A stretch of DNA of 64,000 nucleotides from Mesorhizobium sp. CU3 (lineage in GTDB: Bacteria; Pseudomonadota; Alphaproteobacteria; Rhizobiales; Rhizobiaceae): the NCBI RefSeq assembly GCF_006442965.1, contig NZ_VFWX01000019.1, positions 62,001 through 126,000 on the forward strand, in the 5' to 3' direction. Below, in pieces: positions 8,580 through 16,933 of this stretch (its first letter is position 1; each line of letters starts with the position of its first letter). Under the pieces are notes generated by a model. It worked only from the letters and a program-made list of their open reading frames with translations, had not been told where the DNA came from and did not search any database. A program made the translations under genes and the position numbers.

Positions 8580-9620
8580 ATGGAAGTTCGCGTTGTCAAC
8601 GTGCGCAAGGAGTTTGAGCGGTTTCCGGCGCTCCACGACGTGTCGCTCGACATCAAGTCCGGTGAACTCATCGCCTTGCTCGGCCCGTCCGGCTCGGGCA
8701 AGACGACGCTGTTGCGCCTGATCGCCGGCCTGGAGCGGCCTACCAAGGGAGCCATCTTCTTCGGCGAGGAGGACGCCTCGCAAAAGTCGATCCAGGAGCG
8801 CAATGTCGGCTTCGTTTTCCAGCATTACGCGCTCTTCCGCCATATGACGGTGGCCGACAATATCGGCTTCGGCCTCAAAGTCCGCCACGGCGCGGCGCGG
8901 CCGCCGGCGCACGAAATCCGCCGCCGCGCCTCGGAGCTGCTCGATCTCGTCCAGCTGTCGGGACTGGAAAAGCGCTATCCGGCGCAGCTCTCCGGCGGCC
9001 AGCGCCAGCGCGTCGCGCTTGCCCGCGCCATGGCGATCGAGCCCAAGGTGCTCCTGCTCGACGAGCCGTTCGGCGCGCTCGATGCGCAGGTGCGCCGCGA
9101 GCTGCGCCGCTGGCTGCGCGACATTCACGACCGCACCGGCCACACCACCGTCTTCGTCACCCACGACCAGGAAGAAGCGCTGGAACTCGCCGACCGCGTC
9201 GTGGTGATGAGCCAGGGCCGCATCGAGCAGGTCGGCTCGGCCGACGAGATCTACGACACGCCGAACTCGCCCTTCGTCTATTCCTTCATCGGCGAGTCGA
9301 GCTCGCTGCCGGTCAAGGTCGACAATGGCGAGGTCTGGATCGCCGACCGGCCGATCGGCCTCTCGGCGCCGCATGCGCCGCCCGGCGAAGCGGTTCTCTG
9401 TTTCCGCCCGCACGATGTCGACCTGCTCGACGGTTGCAGCGGCTGCATCGCCGGCACGGTCGCCGCCAGCCGCCGCGTCGCCGGCACGAGGCGCGTCGAA
9501 CTCGAGGTCGGCGGCGAGCGCCAGCGCGTCGAGATCGAATTGCCGGTCGACCATCCCGCCGCACAGAAGAGCCGCGTCGCCTTCAGGCCGCGGCGCTGGA
9601 AGCTTTTTCCGGCAGGCTGA
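8580..9620 (+). CDS. cysA: Sulfate/thiosulfate ABC transporter ATP-binding protein
   Basis: A 346-residue ATPase with Walker A GPSGSGKTT, Q-loop FVFQHYALF, signature LSGGQRQRVALARA, Walker B LLLDEPFGALD and switch histidine in VTHDQEEA, followed by a TOBE-like C-terminal domain. The gene has an ATG at 8580 preceded by GAGGGA. It energises the CysT/CysW channel. It is separated from cysW by only the palindromic repeat, so it is most likely co-transcribed. Confidence 0.94.
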   Translation: MEVRVVNVRKEFERFPALHDVSLDIKSGELIALLGPSGSGKTTLLRLIAGLERPTKGAIFFGEEDASQKSIQERNVGFVFQHYALFRHMTVADNIGFGLKVRHGAARPPAHEIRRRASELLDLVQLSGLEKRYPAQLSGGQRQRVALARAMAIEPKVLLLDEPFGALDAQVRRELRRWLRDIHDRTGHTTVFVTHDQEEALELADRVVVMSQGRIEQVGSADEIYDTPNSPFVYSFIGESSSLPVKVDNGEVWIADRPIGLSAPHAPPGEAVLCFRPHDVDLLDGCSGCIAGTVAASRRVAGTRRVELEVGGERQRVEIELPVDHPAAQKSRVAFRPRRWKLFPAG

Positions 9621-9691
9621 CCCTTCCGGCTTCGACGGCCCACGCTTCCCGCCCAGGGAGGCGGTGAATCCGTTTGAAAGAAAATCCTACC

Positions 9692-9703
9692 AAACAGCTG
9701 TTT
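9692..9703. promoter_or_regulatory. 12-bp palindrome upstream of the second binding-protein gene
   Basis: AAACAGCTGTTT is a perfect palindrome about 118 bp before the start of the CysP-like gene, in the 200-bp gap after cysA. It is a candidate operator; the binding protein is unknown, and the Rrf2 regulator just downstream is one possibility. Confidence 0.3.
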
Positions 9704-9820
9704 CGGCGAGAGATTTTCCAGCCGTCAGGCATCACATCGGCCGGCGTGTCTCGTGACGCTCACCCTATCCGGCTATGGTTGGAGCTATAGTCCATGGTCT
9801 GATTTTCTCTGGAGCGTTTC

Positions 9821-10807
9821 ATGAAGCGTCTATTGCTCGGCATCGCAGCCTTTGCCGGCCTCGTCCTCGCGTCCTCCCAAGCCTGGTCGGCCGATAAGCT
9901 CTTGAATGCCTCCTACGACGTCGGCCGCGAGCTGTTCGTCGCCGTCAACAAGGCGTTCGTCGCCAAGCACCCCGGCGTCACCATCGACCAGTCGCATGCC
10001 GGCACCTCGGCGCAGGCGCGCGCGATTGCAGAGGGTCTTGCCGCCGACGTCGTCACTTTCAACCAGGTCACCGACGTCGACTTCCTGGTCAAGAAGGGCC
10101 TTGTCTCCGCCGACTGGCAGAAGGATTTTCCGGACAACGCCTCGCCCTTCTATTCGTTACCTTCGTTTCTTGTCCGCGCGGGCAACCCGAAGCACATCAA
10201 GGACTGGAACGACCTAGTGCGCGACGACGTGCAGGTGATCTTCCCCAACCCGAAAACCTCGGGCAATGCGCGCTACACCTATCTGGCCGCCACCGCCTAC
10301 GCCAAGGAGGCCTTCAAGGGCGACGACGCCAAGGTGAAGGAGTTCATCACCAAGCTGTTCAACAACGTGCCGATCTTCGACACTGGCGGCCGCGCTGCCA
10401 CCACCACCTTCGTGCAGCGCGAGATCGGCGACGTGCTGATCACCTTCGAATCCGAGACGCGCGGCATCCGCAAGGAATACGGCGACGACAAGTTCGAGCA
10501 GGTCACGCCTTCGGTCAGCCTGCTGGCCGAGTTCCCGGTGGCCATCGTCGACAAGGTCGTCGATCAGCACGGCAGCCGGGATCTGGCGAAGTCCTATCTC
10601 GATTTCCTCTATACGCCGGAGGGCCAGGATATCGCCGCCAACAACGGCCTGCGGGCTCGCGATGCGGCGGTGGCCGCGAAGTACAAGGCCGATTTCCCTG
10701 ATGTCCGCCTGCTGACGGTCGAAGAGGTTTTTGGCGGATGGGACAAGGTGCAAAAGGAGCATTTCGCAGCCGGCGGGTTGCTCGACCAGGCCTATGGCAG
10801 CCGTTGA
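9821..10807 (+). CDS. Second sulfate/thiosulfate-binding protein (CysP-like)
   Basis: A 328-residue periplasmic binding protein with a signal peptide ending at AWSADK. It has LNASYDVGRELF, IDQSHAGTSAQARA, ADVVTFNQVTDVDFL, IFPNPKTSGNARYTYLAA, FDTGGRAATTTF and GDVLITFESE. These read closer to E. coli CysP (thiosulfate) than to Sbp, for example the NQVTDV and FDTGGRGATTTF-type segments, so it may extend the shared CysTWA permease to thiosulfate. It has its own 200-bp upstream region and ends in a strong terminator, so it may be separately expressed. Confidence 0.85.
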   Translation: MKRLLLGIAAFAGLVLASSQAWSADKLLNASYDVGRELFVAVNKAFVAKHPGVTIDQSHAGTSAQARAIAEGLAADVVTFNQVTDVDFLVKKGLVSADWQKDFPDNASPFYSLPSFLVRAGNPKHIKDWNDLVRDDVQVIFPNPKTSGNARYTYLAATAYAKEAFKGDDAKVKEFITKLFNNVPIFDTGGRAATTTFVQREIGDVLITFESETRGIRKEYGDDKFEQVTPSVSLLAEFPVAIVDKVVDQHGSRDLAKSYLDFLYTPEGQDIAANNGLRARDAAVAAKYKADFPDVRLLTVEEVFGGWDKVQKEHFAAGGLLDQAYGSR

Positions 10808-10831
10808 AGATCGCCCACAATCAGGAAGCGC

Positions 10832-10862
10832 AAGAAAGCCGGCTTTGCCGGCTTTCTTTCTT
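10832..10862 (+). terminator. Rho-independent terminator after the sulfate transport cluster
   Basis: AAGAAAGCCGGC (10832-10843) pairs perfectly with GCCGGCTTTCTT (10847-10858) around a TTT loop, followed by a short T-rich run. It lies 25 bp after the stop of the CysP-like gene. Confidence 0.85.
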
Positions 10863-11054
10863 ACCGGGCGAGACGGCTTTGTTGGGGAAAGCCCAGCCGC
10901 CAATGTGAAAAACGTTACGAAGAATCAACGCGTTTGTGCCTAAGCTGCCCGGCAAATTGTTGGGCCAGACGGCATTCGGCGGCCAAACTGTCATGATTTG
11001 CACACAAACAACCGCCAGATGCAGGCGCATTGGGGTTTACGAACTGACTCGGGC

Positions 11055-11504
11055 ATGCTGACCAAAAAAGGCAAATACGGCCTCAAGGCCCTCGTGCATC
11101 TTTCCAGCCTGCCGGCTGGCCAGCTTGCATTCGTCAACGACATTGCGGTCGCCAACAACATCCCGAAGAAATTCCTGGATGCAATTCTCGGCGAATTGCG
11201 CAATGCCGGCTTCGTTCAGAGCCGCAAGGGCAAGGAAGGCGGCTACCGCCTGGCCAGGCCCGCCGCTGAGATCAAGATCGGCCATGTCGTGCGCGTGCTC
11301 GACGGACCGCTGGCGCCGATCCCTTGCGCCAGCCGCACGCAGTATCAGCGCTGCGAGGATTGCGACGAAGCGACCTGCCAGGTCCGCCACATGATGCTGG
11401 AAGTGCGCCAGGCGATCGCCGAGGTGCTCGACAATCGCAGCCTCGCCGCCATGCGCGATGCCGATAACGACGATTTCCCGGCCGAACTGACCTCGCAGAT
11501 CTAA
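11055..11504 (+). CDS. Rrf2-family transcriptional regulator
   Basis: A 149-residue winged-helix protein starting MLTKKGKYGLKALVHL, with the Rrf2 recognition segment IPKKFLDAILGELRNAGFVQSRKGKEGG. A cluster of cysteines, C-x9-C-x2-C-x5-C around CASRTQYQRCEDCDEATC, sits where IscR, NsrR and RirA carry their iron-sulfur ligands. The protein may therefore sense iron-sulfur status, redox state or a sulfur metabolite. Its position just after the sulfate/thiosulfate uptake genes suggests control of sulfur assimilation, by analogy with CymR in Gram-positives, but that is inference. The ATG at 11055 fits the family start; an earlier in-frame start at 10998 adds an unconserved tail. Confidence 0.85.
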   Translation: MLTKKGKYGLKALVHLSSLPAGQLAFVNDIAVANNIPKKFLDAILGELRNAGFVQSRKGKEGGYRLARPAAEIKIGHVVRVLDGPLAPIPCASRTQYQRCEDCDEATCQVRHMMLEVRQAIAEVLDNRSLAAMRDADNDDFPAELTSQI

Positions 11505-11567
11505 GCGCTCTGACAGAGATCCATCCGCCTTCGGTTGCTTGTCTGCTGACGACGCAGTAAAGCGGCA

Positions 11568-11617
11568 GAGCATGATCCCGAAAAAGTGGAAGCCGGTTTT
11601 CGGACAAGATCATGCTC
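11568..11617. repeat. Palindromic repeat (same architecture as 8511-8559)
   Basis: Outer stem GAGCATGATC / GATCATGCTC (11568-11577 with 11608-11617) and inner stem CCGAAAA / TTTTCGG, with ACAA unpaired on the 3' side. It lies between the Rrf2 gene and the next gene. Confidence 0.85.
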
Positions 11618-11648
11618 CATTTAAAGAATGGAACGGGGGTTCTGACGA

Positions 11649-12794
11649 ATGAGGCTGCCTTGGCTTGGCAATTCCCGCAGGGCCAAACGCAAGCCGACGT
11701 CCGCCGACATCTTTCGCACCGAGATCATTGCCGACGTGCCGGTGCCGGAACGCGGTGAAACCGTTCGCTTCTTCAGCCGCAGGCTTGTCCGACCCGGTAA
11801 ATTGCGGAGCTTCGCCAACCGCGATCTGCGCGAGGTCCTGCTGGCCGCTTTCTATCTCGGCGCCGCCACCGTGCTGCCTGTCTCCTCGTGGGAGCCCGTA
11901 TGCGGCTGGGTATCGGGGCTGAAGCGCAAGCGCCATTTCCGCAAGGACTATGGCCGCTACGATGCCGCCGTCAAAGCCGTGCTCGGCGATGCCGTCGACA
12001 CCCGCGGCCTTTTTACGGAACAACTCGCCGCCATTCACCGCCGCCGCCTGACGCTTGCCGCGCATCTCGTTCACAGCCGTCGCTGGTCGCCGTCCATCCG
12101 GCTGGAAGGTCTCGAAGCGCTTGAGGAGGCCTTGCGTCGCGGCCGCGGCGCCATCGTCTGGTGCGATCAGTTCACGGCGCAGACCATCATGGGCAAGCAG
12201 GCGCTTCGACAGGCCGGCATCGACGCCCATCAGGTCAGTGCCGAGTTCCATGGCTTTTCGCAAAGCAAGTTCGGCCACAAGATGATCAACCCGCCGCTGA
12301 TCAAGGTCGAGAACAGTTTTCTGAAGAGCCGGATCGTCTTCGAGCGCTCCGACGCCTATCAGGTCACCATCCGCATCCAGAAGGTTCTGAAAGATAACGG
12401 CGTGGTGCTGATGACCAACACCGTCTACGCCGGCTCCACCTTCGCCGAAGCCGCCATGGGCGAGCGCGGCTGGACCCACCTCGCCTCGGCACCGGCGAAT
12501 TTCGCCGCGCGCGCCGGCGCCGCGCTGTTCCATATGGCGACACTGGAAACAGTCCCGTTCCGCGAATACCGGGCGGTCCTGCTCGAGCTCGGCGCGGGTC
12601 CAAAGGCGCCGGAACCGGCTAGCGGCGACAAAACGGCAAAGAACCTCGCCCTTCAGGCGGCCTATATCCTTTCGAAACGCGATCGCATGCTCGAAACGCT
12701 CAGGCTCTTCCCGGCGCAGATGATGGTCTGGTCCGGTGCTGCCCGGCTGACCGAGCGCCCGACGGAAGCCGCGATCGAAAATGAAATCGCCTAA
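11649..12794 (+). CDS. LPLAT-superfamily-like protein lacking the catalytic His (lauroyl acyltransferase homologue)
   Basis: A 381-residue protein of uncertain function. The layout resembles LpxL/HtrB lipid A acyltransferases: an N-terminal hydrophobic patch (REVLLAAFYLGAATVLPV), the segment LEGLEALEEALRRGRGAIVWCDQFTAQT where the HX4D/E motif is expected, and a C-terminal AALFHMATLETVPFREYRAVLLE. At the expected catalytic position the sequence reads D173-Q-F-T-A-Q178, so both the His and the acid are replaced. It may be a catalytically dead or re-purposed acyltransferase. The start ATG at 11649 is preceded by GGGGGTTCTGACGA. It has no obvious operon partners and converges with gntK, 17 bp away. 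Confidence 0.5.
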   Translation: MRLPWLGNSRRAKRKPTSADIFRTEIIADVPVPERGETVRFFSRRLVRPGKLRSFANRDLREVLLAAFYLGAATVLPVSSWEPVCGWVSGLKRKRHFRKDYGRYDAAVKAVLGDAVDTRGLFTEQLAAIHRRRLTLAAHLVHSRRWSPSIRLEGLEALEEALRRGRGAIVWCDQFTAQTIMGKQALRQAGIDAHQVSAEFHGFSQSKFGHKMINPPLIKVENSFLKSRIVFERSDAYQVTIRIQKVLKDNGVVLMTNTVYAGSTFAEAAMGERGWTHLASAPANFAARAGAALFHMATLETVPFREYRAVLLELGAGPKAPEPASGDKTAKNLALQAAYILSKRDRMLETLRLFPAQMMVWSGAARLTERPTEAAIENEIA

Positions 12795-12811
12795 GGCAGC
12801 GAGAACTTGCT

Positions 12812-13357
12812 TTAGTCTAGCAACGCTCTAAGGATCTCCGCGACTGGGCGCGTTCCGTCGATCGTCATCGCCCGCTCGTCAGCCGCTGGCTCTTCCAGTG
12901 TGGCGAACTGGCTGTCGACCAGGCTTGCCGGCATGAAATGGCCCTTGCGGCTGGCAACACGCCGCCAGGCGATCGTGCGATCGATCCTCAGATAGACGAA
13001 GACGACATCCGGACAGAAGCGACGCAGCCGGTCGCGATAGCTGCGCTTCAAGGCCGAGCAGGCCGCGACCGCTTTCTGGCCTGCCGCAACGGTGCCGGCA
13101 ATGCTTTCGCCGATGGCGTCGAGCCAGCCGGCCCGCAGTTCGTCCGTCAGCGGCTCGCCACGCGCCATGCGCGCCACGTTTTCCGGCGGATGCAGCCTGT
13201 CGCCTTCGATGTAGGCTGCGTCAAGTGCCTTGGAGAGCGCCTCGCCGACGACCGTCTTGCCGGAACCGGCCACGCCCATGACGACGACGGCTGGCGCCGA
13301 CCGGATGTCGTCTGTGCCAGCCTGCGGCGGCCGGGCTCCTGCCGCCTCGTCATCCAC
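12812..13357 (-). CDS. gntK: Gluconokinase
   Basis: A 181-residue P-loop kinase with Walker A GVAGSGKT, then YIEGDRLHPPENVARMARGEPLTDELRAGWL and ACSALKRSYRDRLR, all diagnostic of gluconokinase, which phosphorylates D-gluconate to 6-phosphogluconate. I use the GTG at 13357, two bases after the permease stop; an ATG a few bases later is in a different frame. It is the last gene of a five-gene ABC transport operon read on this strand, which points to gluconate as the transported or derived substrate. Confidence 0.9.
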   Translation of the reverse strand: MDDEAAGARPPQAGTDDIRSAPAVVVMGVAGSGKTVVGEALSKALDAAYIEGDRLHPPENVARMARGEPLTDELRAGWLDAIGESIAGTVAAGQKAVAACSALKRSYRDRLRRFCPDVVFVYLRIDRTIAWRRVASRKGHFMPASLVDSQFATLEEPAADERAMTIDGTRPVAEILRALLD

Positions 13358-13359
13358 GG

Positions 13360-14346
13360 TCAGCGGCTCGCCGGCGCGCGGCCGTAGAGCAGGAGCATGG
13401 CGACGATGACGACGCCGTAGATGATCTGCCGCCCGGCCTCCGGCATCTGCATGACCGAGAGAATGGACTGCAACAGCGTGATCAGGATGACGCCCGCCAC
13501 GGTGCCGAGATAAGAGCCGCGCCCGCCGAGGATCGACGTGCCGCCCAGCACCACCGCGGCAATCGAGGGCAACAGATAGGCATCGCCCATCGACTGCGCC
13601 GCCTTCGACGCATAGCCGGCCAGAAGCACGCCGCCGAAGGCCGACAGCCCGCCCGAGACGGCAAACGCGATCATCACGATGCGGCGGGTGTCGATGCCGG
13701 AAAGATAGGCCGCGCGTTCGCGGTTGCCGATGCCGTAGACGGCGCGCCCGAAACTGGTGCGGGTCAGCACGAAGACCATCGCGGCGCCGATCAGCGCCCA
13801 GATGATGACGCCATTGGGCACGCCCGGAATGGTCGAGCCGGTGGCGAGATAGCGCATCGCCGCCGTCGCCGAATCCTGCGGCGAGAACCCGCCCGTGTAG
13901 ACCACCATCAGCCCTTGCGCGACGGCGTTGGTGGCAAGCGTGATGATCATCGAAGGGATGCGCAGATAGGCGACGCCGAAGCCGTTGACGATGCCGATCG
14001 CCACGCCGCACAGGATGCCGAACGGGATGGCAAGGACCACGCCCGCATGCCCGTAGGCGGCAGCCGCGCAGGCCATCATGGCGCCGGTCGCGACCGACCA
14101 CGGCACGGACAGATCGATCTGGCCGAGCAGGATGACCAGCATCATGCCGGTGGCGATGACGCCGAGGAACGAGGCCACCTTAAGCTGCTGTAAGAGATAT
14201 TCCGGCGACAGGAAGCTGCGCGAATAAAGGCTGCCGAGCAGAAGCAGGATGACGATGCAGGCAAAGGCCGTCGCCACCGCCGGATCCGCGCGGCGCAGGA
14301 ATTTCGGCATCCGGCCGGCGATACCGCCCAACGTCGTCTCGCTCAC
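13360..14346 (-). CDS. Sugar ABC transporter permease (CUT2, RbsC-like)
   Basis: A 328-residue inner-membrane permease with eight or more hydrophobic segments and the CUT2 signature GQIDLSVPWSVATGAMMA, plus VLGGTSILGGRGSYLGTVAGV near the C-terminus. I favour the GTG at 14346, which overlaps the upstream permease stop as GTGA with GGAG upstream; GTG at 14355 is an alternative. Together with the preceding permease it would form a heterodimeric channel. Confidence 0.88.
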   Translation of the reverse strand: MSETTLGGIAGRMPKFLRRADPAVATAFACIVILLLLGSLYSRSFLSPEYLLQQLKVASFLGVIATGMMLVILLGQIDLSVPWSVATGAMMACAAAAYGHAGVVLAIPFGILCGVAIGIVNGFGVAYLRIPSMIITLATNAVAQGLMVVYTGGFSPQDSATAAMRYLATGSTIPGVPNGVIIWALIGAAMVFVLTRTSFGRAVYGIGNRERAAYLSGIDTRRIVMIAFAVSGGLSAFGGVLLAGYASKAAQSMGDAYLLPSIAAVVLGGTSILGGRGSYLGTVAGVILITLLQSILSVMQMPEAGRQIIYGVVIVAMLLLYGRAPASR

Positions 14347-15323
14347 AGGAACCACTCCAGCCGGTTGCGTACTCTAAACAGCGCGAAGGCGCCCAGACTG
14401 ACCGCGATCAACAGGATGACGCCCTGGAACAGTGGCTGCCAGAGTGGATCGAAGTCGAAGACGAACAACAGGTCGCCGATGGTGCGGAAGGCGAGCGCGC
14501 CGAAGATCGCGCCGATCGCGCTGCCCTTGCCGCCGAACAGCGAGACGCCGCCGAGCACCACGGCTGCGATCGAAAACAGCGTGTAGGCATTGCCGCTGGC
14601 ATAGGCTGCTTCGCCCGTATAGGTGAAGAAGGTCAGGAACAGTCCGCCGATCGATGCCAGCAGCCCGGCCAGCATATAGGCGAAGAACTTGCCGCGCCGG
14701 ATCGGCACGCCGGACATGTAGGCAGCCGTCTCAGATGACCCCGCCGCATAGGCCGCGCGGCCGAAAACCGAGCGGCTGAACGGCACCCAGACGACCAGCA
14801 CCACGACGAGCAGCGCGACCAGTGAGGTCGGGATCACGTCGAAGAGTTTTCCCGTCAGCGCATCGGCCAGGTCCTCGTTGACGGAGCCGCCCGGGAAAGG
14901 CCGCAGCAACAGGCCGATGCCATAGTAAACAGCTCCCGTGGCGATGGTGGCGACGATCGGCTGCAGGCGACCATAGATGACGATAGCGCCGTTGATCGCG
15001 CCACAGACGAGCCCGGCGAGCAGAACCGCGATGACGCCTAGCGTGGTCTCGAATGGCGTGCCGACCACCAGCCATGAGGCGAGGCAGTTGGTCAAAAGCA
15101 GGATCATGCCGACCGACAGGTCGATGCCGGCGGTGATCACCACCAGCGTCTGCGCCATCGCGACGAAGGCCAAAAGCACGCCCTTGTTGGCTGCCGTCTG
15201 CACCACATTGGCGGTGAAGCCGGCCGGATGGTTGGTGGTGTAGATGATGAACATGACGATGAAGATGCCGAGCGCGAGCAGCGTTCCGCGCTGCTCGGCC
15301 ATCAGGTAGCGCCAATCCTTCAT
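14343..15323 (-). CDS. Sugar ABC transporter permease (CUT2, RbsC-like)
   Basis: A 326-residue inner-membrane permease with TAGIDLSVGMILLLTNCLAS, the CUT2 permease signature, and VLGGVSLFGGKGSAIGAIFGA. Its ATG overlaps the stop of the ATPase gene (ATGA), so translation is coupled. It is the first of two permeases in the putative gluconate operon. Confidence 0.88.
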   Translation of the reverse strand: MKDWRYLMAEQRGTLLALGIFIVMFIIYTTNHPAGFTANVVQTAANKGVLLAFVAMAQTLVVITAGIDLSVGMILLLTNCLASWLVVGTPFETTLGVIAVLLAGLVCGAINGAIVIYGRLQPIVATIATGAVYYGIGLLLRPFPGGSVNEDLADALTGKLFDVIPTSLVALLVVVLVVWVPFSRSVFGRAAYAAGSSETAAYMSGVPIRRGKFFAYMLAGLLASIGGLFLTFFTYTGEAAYASGNAYTLFSIAAVVLGGVSLFGGKGSAIGAIFGALAFRTIGDLLFVFDFDPLWQPLFQGVILLIAVSLGAFALFRVRNRLEWFL

Positions 15324-16864
15324 GCGCCCGCTCCTTGGCTCTGACCGGCGCCCTCGCCGTGGATGTTGAGCGCACTGGCGATCAGCGCGTGCTCGGTGAT
15401 CTCGGCGCCGACGAGCTCCCGCTTGACGCTGCCGTCATAGAGCACCAGCACGCGGTCGCAGCAGCCGATCAGTTCGTCATAGTCGGTCGAATAGAACAGG
15501 ATCGCGGCGCCTTGATCGGCCAGCTTGCGCATCAGCTGATAGATCTCCTGCTTGGTGCCGACATCGATGCCGCGCGTCGGATCGTTGAGCAGGATGATGC
15601 GCGGCTGCCGCATCAGCCATTTGGCGATCACGACTTTCTGCTGATTGCCGCCGGACAGCGCCCCGACGGGGATGTCGAGGCCAGCGGTCTTGATCGCCAG
15701 CAGCCCGACCATGTCGTCGATCAGCCGCTGCTCGGCGGCGCGGTCGATGATGCCGCCTTTCGACAGCCGGTCGAGTGCTGCGAAGGACAGGTTCTCGCGC
15801 ACCGTCATCGGCAGCATCAGCCCCTCGGTCTTTCGATCCTCGGGGATCAGCGCCATGCCAACGCCGCTGTCGCTGGCGGCGCGAGGACTGGCGATGGAGA
15901 CTGGCTTGCCGTCGATCAGCACCTCGCCACGCAGGCCGCGCAGCACGCCGAAAAAGGCAAGCAGCAATTCGCGCTGGCCCTGGCCGTCGAGGCCGCCGAG
16001 GCCGACGACTTCGCCGGCCCGGACACCGAGCGAGATGTTGTCCAGCCGGTCGGCCCAGGACAGGTTGCGCGCCTCGAGCACCGGCGTAGCGGCTTGAGCG
16101 GAGGCGGACTTCGGTGGAAAAATGTGCCTGTATTCGCGGCCGATCATCAGCTCGACCACCTCATTGTCGCTTTTGGTTCCAGCCTTGTAGCTCGCGACAT
16201 TGCGGCCGTTGCGGAACACCGTGCAATGGTCGGCGAGTTCCGCGATCTCGTTCATGCGATGCGAGATGTAAAGCAGCGCAAGCCCTTCCGAACGCAGCCG
16301 TTTCAGCACCTCGAAGACCCTGGCGACATCGGCAGCCGTGAGCGCCGAAGTCGCTTCGTCGAGGATCAGGATGCGCGGCTTCCTGGCCAGCGCCTTGGCG
16401 ATCTCCACCATCTGCCGGCGCGACAGCGGCAGGTCTTTCACCAGGGCGCGCGGATGGATATCGGAAGCGCCGGCGCGGGCAAGCGCTTCCTCGGCGATGC
16501 GCCGCTGCGCCTTGCGGTCGATCATGCCGAAGCGTTTCGGCGGATCGGAAATGACGATGTTGTCGGCAACGCTGAGCTCGGGGATGAGCGACAGCTCCTG
16601 GAAGATGCAGACGATGCCGGCCTGGTTGGCCGCGGCCGGCGATGCGAAGCTCACTTCGCTTCCGTCCAGCGTCATGGCGCCCTCGTCCGGCGCCACGACG
16701 CCGGCCATGATCTTGATCAGCGTCGACTTGCCGGCGCCGTTCTCGCCCAAAATGGCGTGGATGCTGCCGGCGGTGACCGTGAGGTCGGCCTTTTCCAGGG
16801 CCCTTACGCCGCCATAGCGCTTGGATATGCCTTCCATGCGGAAGAGCGGAGCCGCACCGTCCAT
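15320..16864 (-). CDS. Sugar ABC transporter ATP-binding protein (two-domain, RbsA-like)
   Basis: A 514-residue ATPase with two nucleotide-binding domains in one chain, as in RbsA/AraG. The first has Walker A GENGAGKST, signature-like LSRRQMVEIAKAL and Walker B ILDEATSAL. The second has LSGGNQQKVVIAKW and ILLNDPTRGIDVG; as is usual in this family, its Walker B carries Asn-Asp instead of Asp-Glu. It powers the two CUT2 permeases. A GC-rich hairpin separates it from the binding-protein gene upstream. Confidence 0.92.
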   Translation of the reverse strand: MDGAAPLFRMEGISKRYGGVRALEKADLTVTAGSIHAILGENGAGKSTLIKIMAGVVAPDEGAMTLDGSEVSFASPAAANQAGIVCIFQELSLIPELSVADNIVISDPPKRFGMIDRKAQRRIAEEALARAGASDIHPRALVKDLPLSRRQMVEIAKALARKPRILILDEATSALTAADVARVFEVLKRLRSEGLALLYISHRMNEIAELADHCTVFRNGRNVASYKAGTKSDNEVVELMIGREYRHIFPPKSASAQAATPVLEARNLSWADRLDNISLGVRAGEVVGLGGLDGQGQRELLLAFFGVLRGLRGEVLIDGKPVSIASPRAASDSGVGMALIPEDRKTEGLMLPMTVRENLSFAALDRLSKGGIIDRAAEQRLIDDMVGLLAIKTAGLDIPVGALSGGNQQKVVIAKWLMRQPRIILLNDPTRGIDVGTKQEIYQLMRKLADQGAAILFYSTDYDELIGCCDRVLVLYDGSVKRELVGAEITEHALIASALNIHGEGAGQSQGAGA

Positions 16865-16890
16865 CGATCCTCCAAGGTCTGCACGACGAT

Positions 16891-16915
16891 GGCGCCGCGG
16901 GTGACCCGCGGCGCC
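16891..16915 (-). promoter_or_regulatory. Intercistronic hairpin after the binding-protein gene
   Basis: GGCGCCGCGGG and CCCGCGGCGCC form a perfect 11-bp stem with a 3-base loop. There is no T-run, so this is probably an RNA-stabilising structure that raises binding-protein mRNA relative to the membrane genes, as known for other ABC operons, rather than a full terminator. Confidence 0.6.
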
Positions 16916-16933
16916 AAACCTGCGATGGGAAGC

